A stretch of 64,000 nt of DNA from Methylomicrobium sp035916875 (GCF_035916875.1 NZ_JAXUHN010000072.1:1-64000), one strand, 5' to 3'; numbered from the stretch's first letter, positions 16,874 to 26,236 are shown. Made by a program: numbers and translations. The notes: generated by a model not told the origin, from the letters alone.

Positions 16874-18217
16874 TTACAAGTCAACGATTTCGCTGACAAA
16901 TTGCCCATCCGCAATCCGCGTCCGAATCCTGTCGCCAACCGCGAGCTGCCGGATCGAGCGAACGATGTTGCCACTATCCGGCATCGTCACCAGCGCATAG
17001 CCCCTGTTCAATGTCGCAAGCGGGCTGACCGCATGCAGTGTCTGGCTGGTGTTCGCCAGTTTGAGCCGGCTCTGCGCGAGTTTATGTTGCATCACCCGTT
17101 GCAGTCGCTGAGTCAGGTACTGTTGCCGCTGTTGTTGGCTTTGGATGCGGATGGCAGGATTGAACCGCGCTAATTTGGCGCTTTGGACGGCGAGCAGATG
17201 ACGCTGATGTTGCTGTTTTTTCAACAGGCTTTGGGTCAGGCGCCGTTTCAATGTTTCCAACTGCTCGGCATTGCGCCGCAGTTTTTGTCCGGGATGCTGC
17301 TGCGCAAGGCGCTTGTCCAGCCAGTCCAGGCTCTGCCGAGTTCTGATCAGTTTGCGCTGCCAGCATTGTTCGAGACGTTTCTCGTATTGCATGAAGCCGT
17401 GCAGCCATTGTTGCTGATCCGGTGTGGCGTGTTCGGCCGCCGCGGTAGGCGTCGCGGCGCGGAGGTCCGCCGCGAAATCGGCGATCGTTACGTCGGTTTC
17501 GTGGCCGATGCCGGAGACGATCGGAATCGCGCTCGCGGCCATCGCGCGGGCGACGATTTCTTCATTGAAGGCTTGCAGGTCTTCGAGCGAGCCGCCGCCG
17601 CGCGCCACGATCAGAACATCGCAATCCGCGCGCCGGTTGGCGGTTTTGATCGCCTCGGCGATTTCGAATTTGGCATTGGCGCCTTGAACGGTCGTCGGAT
17701 ACACGATCACCGGAATCGCCGGGAATCGCCGCTTCAAGACGCTGAGCACGTCCCTGAGCGCCGCTCCGGTCGGCGAGGTGATGATGCCGATTGCTTTAGG
17801 CAAGGGAGGCAGGCTTTTTTTGCGCGCTTGGTCGAACAGGCCTTCTTCGGACAGTTTCAGCCGCAACGCATCGAAAGCGCGCCGCAAGGCGCCGTCGCCA
17901 GCCGCCTCCATCCGTTCGACGATTAATTGATAATCGCCGCGCGGTTCGTACAGGCTGACCTCAGCCCTGAGCAAAACCTGCATGCCATTGGCGGGTTTAC
18001 AGCGCAGCTCGCGCTGCTGGTTTTTGAATAGCGCGCAACGCACCTGTGCGCCCGCGTCTTTCAACGAAAAATACAGATGGCCGGACGAGGGCGCGCTGAG
18101 ATTGGATATTTCGCCTTCGACCCAGACCATCAAAAAATGTTCGCCGAGCGCCAGCGCGGCTTCGCGGTTCAGTTCCGAGACCGTATAAATTTTGGGTGGG
18201 GTGTTGATCGCATTCAT
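16874..18217 (-). CDS. xseA: Exodeoxyribonuclease VII large subunit
   Basis: With XseB, degrades single-stranded DNA in repair and recombination. It has an N-terminal OB-fold (EGEISNLSAPSSGHLYFSLKD), the catalytic core (ITSPTGAALRDVLSVL, VARGGGSLEDLQAFNEE, GIGHETDVTIADF), then a long Gln/Arg-rich coiled-coil and the C-terminal RGYALV motif. ATG 18217 gives 447 residues, near the family norm. No clear ribosome site was seen, and an ATG at 18235 is possible. xseB is not adjacent. Confidence 0.95.
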   Translation of the reverse strand: MNAINTPPKIYTVSELNREAALALGEHFLMVWVEGEISNLSAPSSGHLYFSLKDAGAQVRCALFKNQQRELRCKPANGMQVLLRAEVSLYEPRGDYQLIVERMEAAGDGALRRAFDALRLKLSEEGLFDQARKKSLPPLPKAIGIITSPTGAALRDVLSVLKRRFPAIPVIVYPTTVQGANAKFEIAEAIKTANRRADCDVLIVARGGGSLEDLQAFNEEIVARAMAASAIPIVSGIGHETDVTIADFAADLRAATPTAAAEHATPDQQQWLHGFMQYEKRLEQCWQRKLIRTRQSLDWLDKRLAQQHPGQKLRRNAEQLETLKRRLTQSLLKKQQHQRHLLAVQSAKLARFNPAIRIQSQQQRQQYLTQRLQRVMQHKLAQSRLKLANTSQTLHAVSPLATLNRGYALVTMPDSGNIVRSIRQLAVGDRIRTRIADGQFVSEIVDL

Positions 18218-18308
18218 CGCGCGGCATTCTATCATTTTTAAAATCGTTCAGTCTGGATTCAACTTGCCGCGGATACTCTATCGTCGTCATCAACTGAGGA
18301 GAAAGATC

Positions 18309-18680
18309 ATGAAAATGATAAAGATTTTGGCGTTGTTGGCCGGTTTGAGTTTGATCGGCACCGCCGAGGCGCATTTTGATGCGTATTATCGGGATTATCA
18401 CGGCCACGGCGGCAGGGTCAATGCCGAGCAGCGCGAGCAGCATCGGCGTATCGAAAGAGGTCTCGCGAAGGGGCTGTTGACGCCTTACGAATACGATCAA
18501 TTGGCGCGGCAGCAGAATCGTATCGAGCGGGTAGAACGCCGTTTCAAGCGCGATGGCCGTCTGGATTGGCGGGAGCGGCAGATTCTGAAGCAAAAGCTGG
18601 CGCGTGCGTCGGAGGACATTCGCTTTTACAAGTACAATGCCAACGACTACAGAGATCCCCGCGCTTATGGTTATGATTGA
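18309..18680 (+). CDS. Small secreted helical protein of unknown function
   Basis: A 123-residue protein with a signal peptide (residues 1 to about 21, ending GTAEAH) and a mature part rich in charged helices (REQHRRIERGLAKGLLTPYE, then RVERRFKRDG and LDWRERQILKQ). The pattern of G-x-LT-x-E and D-G-x-L-x-x-E suggests two EF-hand-like or LTxxE helix-loop-helix units. Similar short periplasmic proteins occur in many Proteobacteria without a known role. ATG 18309 has GAGGAG upstream. It is divergent from xseA. Confidence 0.65.
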   Translation: MKMIKILALLAGLSLIGTAEAHFDAYYRDYHGHGGRVNAEQREQHRRIERGLAKGLLTPYEYDQLARQQNRIERVERRFKRDGRLDWRERQILKQKLARASEDIRFYKYNANDYRDPRAYGYD

Positions 18681-18715
18681 TCGGGACTGAAGGGGGAAAC
18701 GATAGGTAATTTGGA

Positions 18716-20668
18716 TCAAAAATCGGACAACGTTTTCGGCGGCAACGCGGCCCGCAGCGCATTCAAAATTGCGAGTACATCGATCAGCTCCTGTGCCAGG
18801 GCGCCGGCGACAGGGCTCAGATAACCCATGCCTGCCGCCCCCATGCCGACAACGCTCAGCGCCATCCCGCCGATCGCGCTTTGCAGCGCGATCTTGCGCA
18901 TCCTTTCGCCGATATGAAACAGTTCGTCGACTTTCTGCAGTGAACTGTCCATGATCACCGCATCGGCCGCTTCACCGGTGATGTCGCTGTTTTGCCCGAA
19001 CGCGATACCGATCGTCGCGGCGGTCAACGCCGGGGCGTCATTAATGCCGTCGCCGAGAAAGACCGTTTTGGCCTTGCCGGTTTCGGCCCTGACCAGCGCC
19101 AGTTTCTGTTCGGGGCTTTGACTGAAATAAACATGCCCGATGCCGACCTGTTCGGCCAGATAGCGGACTTCGGACTCCCGATCGCCCGACACCAGCATTA
19201 CCTTGTCGAACAAATGGCTCGGCTGTAAATGATTGATGAATGAGGAACTGTCCGCGCGCACTTCGTCGCGAAACTGCAGGGTCGCTGCATACTGGCCGTC
19301 GATCAGGGCGACACATTCCAGGCCGCCGGTGATCTCGGGCAAGCGCTCAAGCGTTTCGGGATACTGTTTGGCAATTGAATGACGACTGGTGATCGAGACT
19401 TTTTTGCCGGCGACGATGCCCGAAATGCCTTGTCCCGGCAGTTCGGCGATCTCGGTGACGGGCAGCAAGGGCAATGCAGCCTTCTCTGCGGCTTTCAGAA
19501 TGGCTCCCGATAAGGGATGCTTCGAATAGCGCTCCAGGCTTGCAACCAACGTTAAAACCTCGTGGGTACCGAGCGCTGTCTCGGTCTTCAGGTCAATCAA
19601 GGACGGGCGTCCGTAGGTCAAGGTGCCGGTCTTGTCGAAAATGGCGGTTCGGCACAGTCCCAGGGTTTCCAGTATCGCTGGATTCTTGATGATGATTTCG
19701 CGTTGTGCGGCCAGCGAGATAGAGCTGATAATCGTGACCGGAATGCCGATCAATAAAGGGCAGGGGGTTGCGATCACCAGCACGGCCAGAAAGCGCACGA
19801 CCTCCCCGCTGTCGAACCAGGCGATGGCCGCGATCGCGAGTGCGAGCGGCGCGTACAAGGCGCCGAGCTGATCGCCAAGGCGGCGGATTTTCGGACGGTA
19901 GCGTTCGGAGGAGCGCATCACTTCCATGATCTTCGCATAGCGCGAATCCGAGGCCAGTTTATCCGCGCGTATCGTCAGCGCGGCGTCGCCGTTGATCGCG
20001 CCGGACAAAACTTGGGAGCCTGCGGTTTTCGACATCAGATACGGTTCGCCGGTCAAATACGATTCGTCCATCGTGCTCTGACCTTCGAGTACGGTGCCAT
20101 CAACCGGACAAATCTCATGCGGAAGAATCAACAGCGTATCGCCGATGTGGATTTTTTCGACCGTAATGTCCGCCAGCGTGTCGCCGTTTTTTTTATGCGC
20201 GATTGTCGGCATCCGCTTGGCCAAGGCTTCGAGTACCGAAGACGCCTTGCGCAATGCATAGGTTTCGAGCACCGCACCGCCCGATAGCATCAATACGACC
20301 AGGCTGCCGGCCAGCCATTCGTCCAGCCATACCGCGGTCAAGATCGAAATTCCGGCCAACAGATCGGCGCCCAGGTCGCCATGCAGCAGCTTGACGAGCA
20401 GACGGTAGAGTAAAGGCAGGCCGCCCAATACCAGCACCGCGATCAGCGGCAATTGCGCCAGTGCAAAGGCATAATCGAAGCTTTGCTCGAAAAACGGCGA
20501 CGCTACCGGCCCGAACGCGGCCGATAGTGTCAGGCGATAGGTTTGGCTGCCGATCAACGCTAGCCCATAATGGAGTAACAGATAAACGCCGATGCCGGCG
20601 AGACTCAGAAAGGCAATCCAGTGTTCGGAGGTTAGCTTGGCAGATTTGGCGTGGGGTGAATTCGGCAT
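18716..20668 (-). CDS. P1B-type heavy-metal ATPase without N-terminal metal-binding domain
   Basis: Membrane transition-metal pump, 650 residues. It has the phosphorylation motif FDKTGTLTYG, TGEPYLM in the actuator domain (canonical TGE), KHPLSGAI (the HP motif of P1B ATPases) and GDGINDAPAL. The metal-site helix reads ATPCPLLIGIP, a TPC-type motif rather than the CPC of copper pumps. No HMA domain or Cys-rich N-terminus is present. The metal cannot be assigned with confidence; direction is probably export. It stands alone, divergent from the PepSY-like gene. Confidence 0.88.
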   Translation of the reverse strand: MPNSPHAKSAKLTSEHWIAFLSLAGIGVYLLLHYGLALIGSQTYRLTLSAAFGPVASPFFEQSFDYAFALAQLPLIAVLVLGGLPLLYRLLVKLLHGDLGADLLAGISILTAVWLDEWLAGSLVVLMLSGGAVLETYALRKASSVLEALAKRMPTIAHKKNGDTLADITVEKIHIGDTLLILPHEICPVDGTVLEGQSTMDESYLTGEPYLMSKTAGSQVLSGAINGDAALTIRADKLASDSRYAKIMEVMRSSERYRPKIRRLGDQLGALYAPLALAIAAIAWFDSGEVVRFLAVLVIATPCPLLIGIPVTIISSISLAAQREIIIKNPAILETLGLCRTAIFDKTGTLTYGRPSLIDLKTETALGTHEVLTLVASLERYSKHPLSGAILKAAEKAALPLLPVTEIAELPGQGISGIVAGKKVSITSRHSIAKQYPETLERLPEITGGLECVALIDGQYAATLQFRDEVRADSSSFINHLQPSHLFDKVMLVSGDRESEVRYLAEQVGIGHVYFSQSPEQKLALVRAETGKAKTVFLGDGINDAPALTAATIGIAFGQNSDITGEAADAVIMDSSLQKVDELFHIGERMRKIALQSAIGGMALSVVGMGAAGMGYLSPVAGALAQELIDVLAILNALRAALPPKTLSDF

Positions 20669-20756
20669 GGGTGTTCGAAATTGTTTAAGAAGGTAAGGCG
20701 TAGATAGAGTGAGCGATTGGATGATGTTGCTTTTCCGATATTTGATGAATATTGGG

Positions 20757-20845
20757 TATAATTCGGGCGGCTTTATGATAAATAATAAACTGCAATAGTG
20801 TAGGGTTTATTTTTTACAATTCGGCAACATTTTAATAAGTATAAT
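20757..20845 (+). promoter_or_regulatory. Two candidate -10 boxes upstream of the PepSY-like gene
   Basis: TATAAT occurs at 20757-20762 and again at 20840-20845, in AT-rich sequence before the ATG at 20866. Both lack a strong -35 at normal spacing. The nearer would give a leader of roughly 14 bases. Confidence 0.35.
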
Positions 20846-20865
20846 TAAATTATTGGGTAGAAAAT

Positions 20866-21333
20866 ATGCGTCAAATCTTCTTAAAATCGCTGCTGACCGC
20901 AGCCGCGATGGTTTCATTTTCCGTGCATGCCGAGCCGTTGGGCAAAGACGGCTTGCCGGCCGCGGTGACTGAGCAGTTATATAAGAAACATCCGAATGCG
21001 ACTAATATCAGCGCCCTGACCAAAAAGCATTTCAATCAGGACCTGTATCAAATACATTTCAAGGACGGCGAGGAATCCGTGATTGAATACTACCGCATGA
21101 ATGGACATTTTTTTGTCAGTGCGCCAGTGATCGATGCTTCGGGTGTGCTGCCGCCGGCAACTCTGGATAATCTGAAGGCCGAGTTTCCGGCTTACGAAAT
21201 ACAGGAAGCGCTTCAGGTCGCCAATCCGAACGGGCCGGGCGAGGAATACGATTTTACGATCAAGGTTTCCGGCGTCAATTGGTCGGTGTCCGTCGACGGC
21301 GAAGGCAAGATTGCCGGTAAAGAGAGTTTTTGA
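20866..21333 (+). CDS. Periplasmic PepSY-like protein
   Basis: A 155-residue protein with signal peptide (cleavage near VHAEP, about 22). Two repeated beta-alpha-beta units follow, each pattern LPxAVxxxLxxKHPxATxI...YxIxF and LPPATLDNLKAEFPAYEIQEA...YDFTIKV, typical of PepSY-like/BLIP-like domains. These small domains bind peptides or act as inhibitors, but the role is unproven here. The gene is monocistronic between a divergent metal ATPase gene and convergent rpiA. Confidence 0.7.
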   Translation: MRQIFLKSLLTAAAMVSFSVHAEPLGKDGLPAAVTEQLYKKHPNATNISALTKKHFNQDLYQIHFKDGEESVIEYYRMNGHFFVSAPVIDASGVLPPATLDNLKAEFPAYEIQEALQVANPNGPGEEYDFTIKVSGVNWSVSVDGEGKIAGKESF

Positions 21334-21380
21334 TCGCTTCCACGATCTTGCAGTGCGTCACTGGCTATGTTCCTCGTGAA

Positions 21381-21405
21381 TACGGGGCGATTGATTCGCC
21401 CCGTA
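21381..21405. terminator. Strong hairpin between convergent genes
   Basis: TACGGGGCGA (21381-21390) and TCGCCCCGTA (21396-21405) form a perfect 10-bp stem with loop TTGAT. It lies between the PepSY-like gene and the rpiA 3' end, so it may terminate both. Confidence 0.7.
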
Positions 21406-21409
21406 GCAA

Positions 21410-22087
21410 TCAGGCAATTTGCTCTTCGACACGCCCATCCTTGGCGCAAAACACCGCGCTTGCCAGATGGCTGAAAATGCCGTGTTCAACGACGCCTGGA
21501 ATCCCGTTCAACACCGTATCCAGTTTGTGGCTGTCGAATGTTTCCGCAAAAACGGTATCCAGCACCAGACTGCCGTGCGCAGTCACCACCAGCCCGTCTT
21601 TGTTTGCGGTTTGCCGCAGTTCGGCCTTGCCGCCAATAGCCGCGAGACTTTCCCTGACCATTTGCCAGGCAAAGGGAATCACTTCGACCGGGATTGGGTA
21701 GCGTTCGCCGATGCGGCTAACACGCTTGCCGGGATCGATCAACACCCAAAATTCCCGGCTCGCCCCGGCCAAAAGCTTTTCGCGCACCAGATCGAAGCCA
21801 CGGCCTTTCAATAGCGTCATGTCCGGCGCAACCTCATCGGCGCCGTCGACATACACGTCGAGACCGGTCAATTGCTCGATCGCAATCAACGGCAGGCCGA
21901 GTTCGCGCGCCTTGATCGCGCTGACCACGGAACTGGAGACCGTCTTGACCTGTAAGCCTTCCTGATGATGGCGCTTGGCGAGCGCTTCAATGAAACAGTT
22001 CGCGGTCGAGCCCGTGCCGAGACCGACGATCATTCCTTCTTTGATTTTTTGCGCGGCATGGTGCGCGACCATTTCTTTGTCGTTCAT
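21410..22087 (-). CDS. rpiA: Ribose-5-phosphate isomerase A
   Basis: Interconverts ribose 5-phosphate and ribulose 5-phosphate in the pentose phosphate pathway. GLGTGSTA (phosphate loop) and DGADEV (two catalytic Asp) are intact, and the Glu-Lys in VREKLLA is kept. The usually glycine-rich loop after the catalytic Lys reads LKGRGFDLVREK rather than the common KGGGAAL. Length is 225 residues. It is followed upstream on the same strand by MIF-like and thpR genes, probably one transcript. Confidence 0.94.
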   Translation of the reverse strand: MNDKEMVAHHAAQKIKEGMIVGLGTGSTANCFIEALAKRHHQEGLQVKTVSSSVVSAIKARELGLPLIAIEQLTGLDVYVDGADEVAPDMTLLKGRGFDLVREKLLAGASREFWVLIDPGKRVSRIGERYPIPVEVIPFAWQMVRESLAAIGGKAELRQTANKDGLVVTAHGSLVLDTVFAETFDSHKLDTVLNGIPGVVEHGIFSHLASAVFCAKDGRVEEQIA

Positions 22088-22138
22088 GGTTCTCTCCCGG
22101 TTCAGGTATGCAACAAAATAAGACGTCAGAATATTCCG

Positions 22139-22486
22139 TTAATCAAACGTCGAGCCGTTCCAGCCCCAGAATTCGGCCGGGCAATTACTGAATTCGATAT
22201 AAATCCGCTCTGGTGGAATCGTCAGCGTTGTCCAGAGTAATTGACTCAGCGCGGCGGACAATGACTTTGCCTGTTTTGCCGATAAGCCGATGCTCTTGCA
22301 TTCGAGAAAGGCTAAAGGGTCGCTGCTGCCCGCAAAAAGCATCGCTTTTTCAGCGTTTAGTTCGACCAAGACATAGCGCTCGGGCTTGCCGGTTTCCTTG
22401 GCCACTAATTGGGACAATTGGCTTAGCAGCTTCGGCGATTGCGAGTCTTCGATGGCAACATTGGTATTTAGTTTCAAATAGGGCAT
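22139..22486 (-). CDS. MIF-like tautomerase family protein
   Basis: A 115-residue protein of the macrophage migration inhibitory factor/phenylpyruvate tautomerase family. After the initiator Met comes Pro2, the catalytic base of this superfamily once Met is removed. Other family features are ERYVLVEL, FAGSSDPLAFLECKSIG and the C-terminal RIYIEFSN...FWGWNGSTF. The physiological substrate in bacteria is unknown. It lies 6 bases downstream of thpR on the same strand. Confidence 0.88.
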   Translation of the reverse strand: MPYLKLNTNVAIEDSQSPKLLSQLSQLVAKETGKPERYVLVELNAEKAMLFAGSSDPLAFLECKSIGLSAKQAKSLSAALSQLLWTTLTIPPERIYIEFSNCPAEFWGWNGSTFD

Positions 22487-22492
22487 GGCGTT

Positions 22493-23077
22493 TCAGGAAT
22501 GGTCAGCGGAAGATGTGTCGTCGATTATAATCGCACCTTCCGGCTGTGTTAATCCGGGATGCGGTTCGGTTTCAGGCGTTCGCCAGGTTTTCAGCACGCG
22601 ATAGGTTACGCCTTCCGACCCTCCGCAGGATTCGACCAGGCAAAAAGAATCGCTCTGCCAGACTATCGGCTCAAAGGTCAAGGAAGGTAAGGTGTTGGCT
22701 TTTCGGAGCAAGGTCACATGCGCCTGATAAGGTCGGTCATCGACCGGAATACTTAATGAGGCCGCGAGCGTATTCAGTTGATCGACCAGATTTACGGTCG
22801 CGGAATCTGCCGGTTTACCGGTCAGGCAAATGATGCGGGGTTTGCGCCAATAATTCAACGCCGCAAATTTAATCGTGATAGGGCGGAAATTTATCAACGC
22901 CGCCGCTTCGACCAGCTTCATTTCGGTCGCATCTTCGATGCCGCCCAGAAAAACCAGCGTGACATGCAGATTGTCGGCGTGTACAGGACGTCCGGCCTGT
23001 TTGAGCACGGAAGCCACGGCGGCGCATTTTGCCCGCGTTTCAGCATCGGGCCATAAGGCAAAAAATAAGCGTTTCAA
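22493..23077 (-). CDS. thpR: RNA 2',3'-cyclic phosphodiesterase (LigT/ThpR)
   Basis: 2H-phosphoesterase superfamily protein of 194 residues that opens 2',3'-cyclic phosphates. Both catalytic HxT motifs are present (NLHVTLVFLG and YQAHVTLLRK), and the N-terminus RLFFALWPD is typical. The start codon appears to be TTG at 23077; no closer ATG fits the conserved N-terminus. First gene of the thpR-MIF-rpiA set on the minus strand. Confidence 0.9.
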   Translation of the reverse strand: MKRLFFALWPDAETRAKCAAVASVLKQAGRPVHADNLHVTLVFLGGIEDATEMKLVEAAALINFRPITIKFAALNYWRKPRIICLTGKPADSATVNLVDQLNTLAASLSIPVDDRPYQAHVTLLRKANTLPSLTFEPIVWQSDSFCLVESCGGSEGVTYRVLKTWRTPETEPHPGLTQPEGAIIIDDTSSADHS

Positions 23078-23206
23078 TCTTGTTATCTCAGGTAAGACAA
23101 ATGCATTCCCTTTTGCTATGATGCGAGTTCAGCGCTTTTTACAAATGCCGCAAGCCATGCCAACGGCGGCAATCCAGTCAGTTTATTCGATTTCGAAGGA
23201 GTCGTC

Positions 23207-24517
23207 ATGACAGGTCCCACGCTCATCCCGCCTCCCGGCGGCAGCCCGATTATTATGCAGAACGGCAAACTGACCGTTCCGGACAATCCGATCATACCCT
23301 ATATCGAAGGCGATGGCACCGGTCCCGATATCTGGCGGGCGACCGTGCGCGTGCTTGATGCGGCGGTCGCGAGCGCCTATGGCGGTAAACGCAAGATCCA
23401 CTGGCTCGAAATCTTCGCCGGCGAAAAGGCCTTTCGCCAGTTCGGTACCTGGCTGCCGGACGCGACGGTCGACGCCTGCCGCGATTATCTGATCTCGATC
23501 AAGGGGCCATTGACCACGCCTGTCGGCGGCGGCATTCGCTCGTTGAACGTGGCGCTCAGGCAAATGCTCGATCTTTACGTCTGCCTGCGTCCGGTGCGTT
23601 GGTTCAAAGGCGTGCCTTCGCCGGTTAAAAAACCGGAATCGGTCGATATGGTGATTTTCCGCGAAAATACCGAAGACATTTACGCGGGGCTGGAATTCGA
23701 GCAGGGCAGCGAGGAGAACCAGCGTTTTCTGGCTCTGTTGCAGGAACATTTTCCGAAGCACTATGCGAAGATTCGCTTCCCCGCGACTTCCGGCATCGGC
23801 ATCAAGCCGGTTTCGCAGGAAGGAACCGAACGTCTGGTGCGCGCCGCGATCGATTATGCCCTGGTCAACCAACGCAAAAGCGTGACGATCGTGCATAAAG
23901 GCAACATCATGAAGTATACCGAAGGCGCGTTCCGCAATTGGGCCTATGCGCTCGCCGAGCGGGAATACCCCGAGCGGACCTACACCTGGGTGCAATGGGA
24001 AAAAACCAAGGCCGCCCAGGGCGAAGCGGCCGCGAATAAGGAACAGGCCGATGCCTTGGCAGCGGGCAGGGTACTGATCAAGGATGCGATTGCCGACATT
24101 ACTCTGCAGCAGGTGTTGACCCGCCCGGACGATTTCGAGGTGATCGCGACCTTGAATCTGAACGGCGACTACCTGTCCGATGCCTTGGCCGCGCAGGTCG
24201 GGGGCATCGGCATCGCGCCCGGCGGCAACATCAACTACCAAAACGGCGCGGCGGTTTTCGAAGCCACCCACGGTACCGCGCCGAAGTACGCGGATCTGGA
24301 CAAGGTCAATCCCGGATCGTTGATTTTATCCGGCGAGATGATGCTGCGCTACCTCGGTTGGACCGAAGCGGCCGACTTGGTGATCCGCGCGATGGATGCC
24401 GCGATCGCCGGTAAACAGGTGACTTACGATTTTGCCCGTCTGATGGAGGGTGCGACCGAGATCAAGTGCAGTGAATTTGCCGATGTGATGATTGCCCAAC
24501 TTGGCGGCAAGCCGTAA
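23207..24517 (+). CDS. icd: NADP-dependent isocitrate dehydrogenase
   Basis: TCA-cycle enzyme converting isocitrate to 2-oxoglutarate. GDGTGPDI near the N-terminus, RSLNVALRQ (111-119) with Ser112 at the position phosphorylated by AceK in E. coli, and HGTAPKYAD with Lys/Tyr typical of NADP specificity are present. Length is 436 residues. ATG 23207 has AAGGAG upstream. No aceK is seen nearby, so control by phosphorylation is only a possibility. Confidence 0.97.
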   Translation: MTGPTLIPPPGGSPIIMQNGKLTVPDNPIIPYIEGDGTGPDIWRATVRVLDAAVASAYGGKRKIHWLEIFAGEKAFRQFGTWLPDATVDACRDYLISIKGPLTTPVGGGIRSLNVALRQMLDLYVCLRPVRWFKGVPSPVKKPESVDMVIFRENTEDIYAGLEFEQGSEENQRFLALLQEHFPKHYAKIRFPATSGIGIKPVSQEGTERLVRAAIDYALVNQRKSVTIVHKGNIMKYTEGAFRNWAYALAEREYPERTYTWVQWEKTKAAQGEAAANKEQADALAAGRVLIKDAIADITLQQVLTRPDDFEVIATLNLNGDYLSDALAAQVGGIGIAPGGNINYQNGAAVFEATHGTAPKYADLDKVNPGSLILSGEMMLRYLGWTEAADLVIRAMDAAIAGKQVTYDFARLMEGATEIKCSEFADVMIAQLGGKP

Positions 24518-24583
24518 GAAAAATTCCAGTGCCTGTGCGACTTTGCAAGGGACTGTCCTAATCCACCAAAACGAGGTTTATTG

Positions 24584-26236
24584 ATGACTATGCAATCTGG
24601 AATGCCGCACGAAACCGGCCTGGATGCCTTAAAGACAAACTGGCGCAGCGACCTTTTCGCCGGTTTTTTTGTGTTTTTGATTGCGTTGCCGTTATGCCTC
24701 GGTATCGCCGTCGCCTCCGGTTTTCCGCCGTCGGCGGGCATTATCACCGCGATTGTCGGCGGCCTCCTGGTATCGCGGGTGAACGGCTCTTATGTGACGA
24801 TCAACGGACCTGCCGCGGGTTTGATCGTCGTGATCCTCGGCGCGGTGCAAACGCTCGGCGACGGCGATGTGCTGGCCGGCTACCGTTATACCCTCGCCGC
24901 GATCATGCTGGCCGGCGCCTTGCAGGTATTGATGGGTGTTTATAAGGCCGGCCAGTACAGCGCATATTTTCCGCCCGCGGTCGTGCACGGCATGTTGGCG
25001 GGGCTTGGCATCATCATCATCGCGAAACAAAGCCATGTGATGCTGGGGGCGAGTCCGGAACCCGGCAGCATCTTCGCGACGATCGCGCAGATTCCGCACA
25101 GCTTGTTGAATCCAGATCCGGTGATTGCCTTCATCGGCCTCAGCGGGCTGGCGGTGTTGATTTTTTGGCCCCGGCTCAAACATCCGAAATTAAAAGCGAT
25201 TCCCGCGCCGTTGGTCGTGCTGTTGACCGGCATGGGGCTTGGGCAGATTTTCGGCGTGCAGCATGAACATTGGCATCCATTCTTATCGGACGCGGAGATA
25301 CAAGCCGACCATGCGCATGCGATCGCGCCGCGTTTTTTGGTCGATATTCCCGACGAATGGTCGTCTTTTTTCCAATTTGCCGATTATTCGAAGGCGCTGA
25401 CGTTGGAGTTTTGGAGCGCGGTGCTCAGCATCTGCCTTGTCGGCAGCCTCGAGACCCTGTTGAGCGCGACTGCGGTCGACAAGCTCGATCCGTATAAGCG
25501 CAAATCCGATCTTGATCGAGACCTGGCCGCAGTCGGTTTAGGCAATACTGTCGCCGGTTTCATCGGCGGTTTGCCGATGATTGCCGAGATCGTGCGCAGT
25601 TCGTCGAACATCCAGTACGGCGCTAAAACCGGCTGGGCCAATTTTTTTCATGGCCTGATTCTGTTGGCGTTTGTCGCCCTGTTTCCGCACCTGATCCATA
25701 ACATTCCGCTGGCGTCGTTGGCGGCGCTGCTAGTGTATACCGGTTTCAAGCTGGCGTCGCCCAAAACCTTCAGCCAGGTTTGGGCGATCGGTGCGGAACA
25801 ACTGGGGCTGTTCGTGATCACGATGCTGGGTGTTTTGGCGACCGATTTGCTGATCGGCGTGCTGCTCGGCATCGCGGTCAAACTGGGCATCCACATCGCA
25901 CGCGGCGTATGGCTGGAAAATATGTTAAAAATCCATTTTTCGATCGAACAAACCCGGCCCGACACGATCGTCGTCAAACTGTCGGGTTCGGCGCTGTTTT
26001 CGAACTACTTGCCGTTAAAACAGGCGTTGGAAGTTTTGGAAAAGGGCAAGACGATCATTTTCGATTTCTCGAACGGCTATCTGATCGACCATACCGTGAT
26101 GGATTTTATTCATGATTTCAGCAACGATTACGCGGCGCAGGGCGGTATTTGCCATCAGGTCGGCCATGCGCTGGAGAAGTTTTCGGATCATGCGCTGGCG
26201 GCGCGGTTGATGACCGAAGATGACAGGAAAAAATAA
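24584..26236 (+). CDS. SulP-family inorganic anion transporter with STAS domain
   Basis: A polytopic transporter of about 550 residues. The N-terminal region DLFAGFFVFLIALPLCLGIA and SYVTINGPAAGLIV match the SulP group whose members move bicarbonate or sulfate, often with sodium. About 10-14 membrane helices end near residue 445, followed by a cytoplasmic STAS domain (VVKLSGSALFSNYLPLKQAL, TIIFDFSNGYLIDHTVMDF). ATG 24584 is preceded by GAGG at good spacing. It follows icd by 66 bases, possibly in one unit. Substrate not proven; bicarbonate is a reasonable guess. Confidence 0.85.
   Translation: MTMQSGMPHETGLDALKTNWRSDLFAGFFVFLIALPLCLGIAVASGFPPSAGIITAIVGGLLVSRVNGSYVTINGPAAGLIVVILGAVQTLGDGDVLAGYRYTLAAIMLAGALQVLMGVYKAGQYSAYFPPAVVHGMLAGLGIIIIAKQSHVMLGASPEPGSIFATIAQIPHSLLNPDPVIAFIGLSGLAVLIFWPRLKHPKLKAIPAPLVVLLTGMGLGQIFGVQHEHWHPFLSDAEIQADHAHAIAPRFLVDIPDEWSSFFQFADYSKALTLEFWSAVLSICLVGSLETLLSATAVDKLDPYKRKSDLDRDLAAVGLGNTVAGFIGGLPMIAEIVRSSSNIQYGAKTGWANFFHGLILLAFVALFPHLIHNIPLASLAALLVYTGFKLASPKTFSQVWAIGAEQLGLFVITMLGVLATDLLIGVLLGIAVKLGIHIARGVWLENMLKIHFSIEQTRPDTIVVKLSGSALFSNYLPLKQALEVLEKGKTIIFDFSNGYLIDHTVMDFIHDFSNDYAAQGGICHQVGHALEKFSDHALAARLMTEDDRKK

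Noticed and set aside
23183..24271. 362-codon minus-strand frame antisense to icd
   Set aside because: Antisense to a clear isocitrate dehydrogenase gene; no domain or ribosome site.
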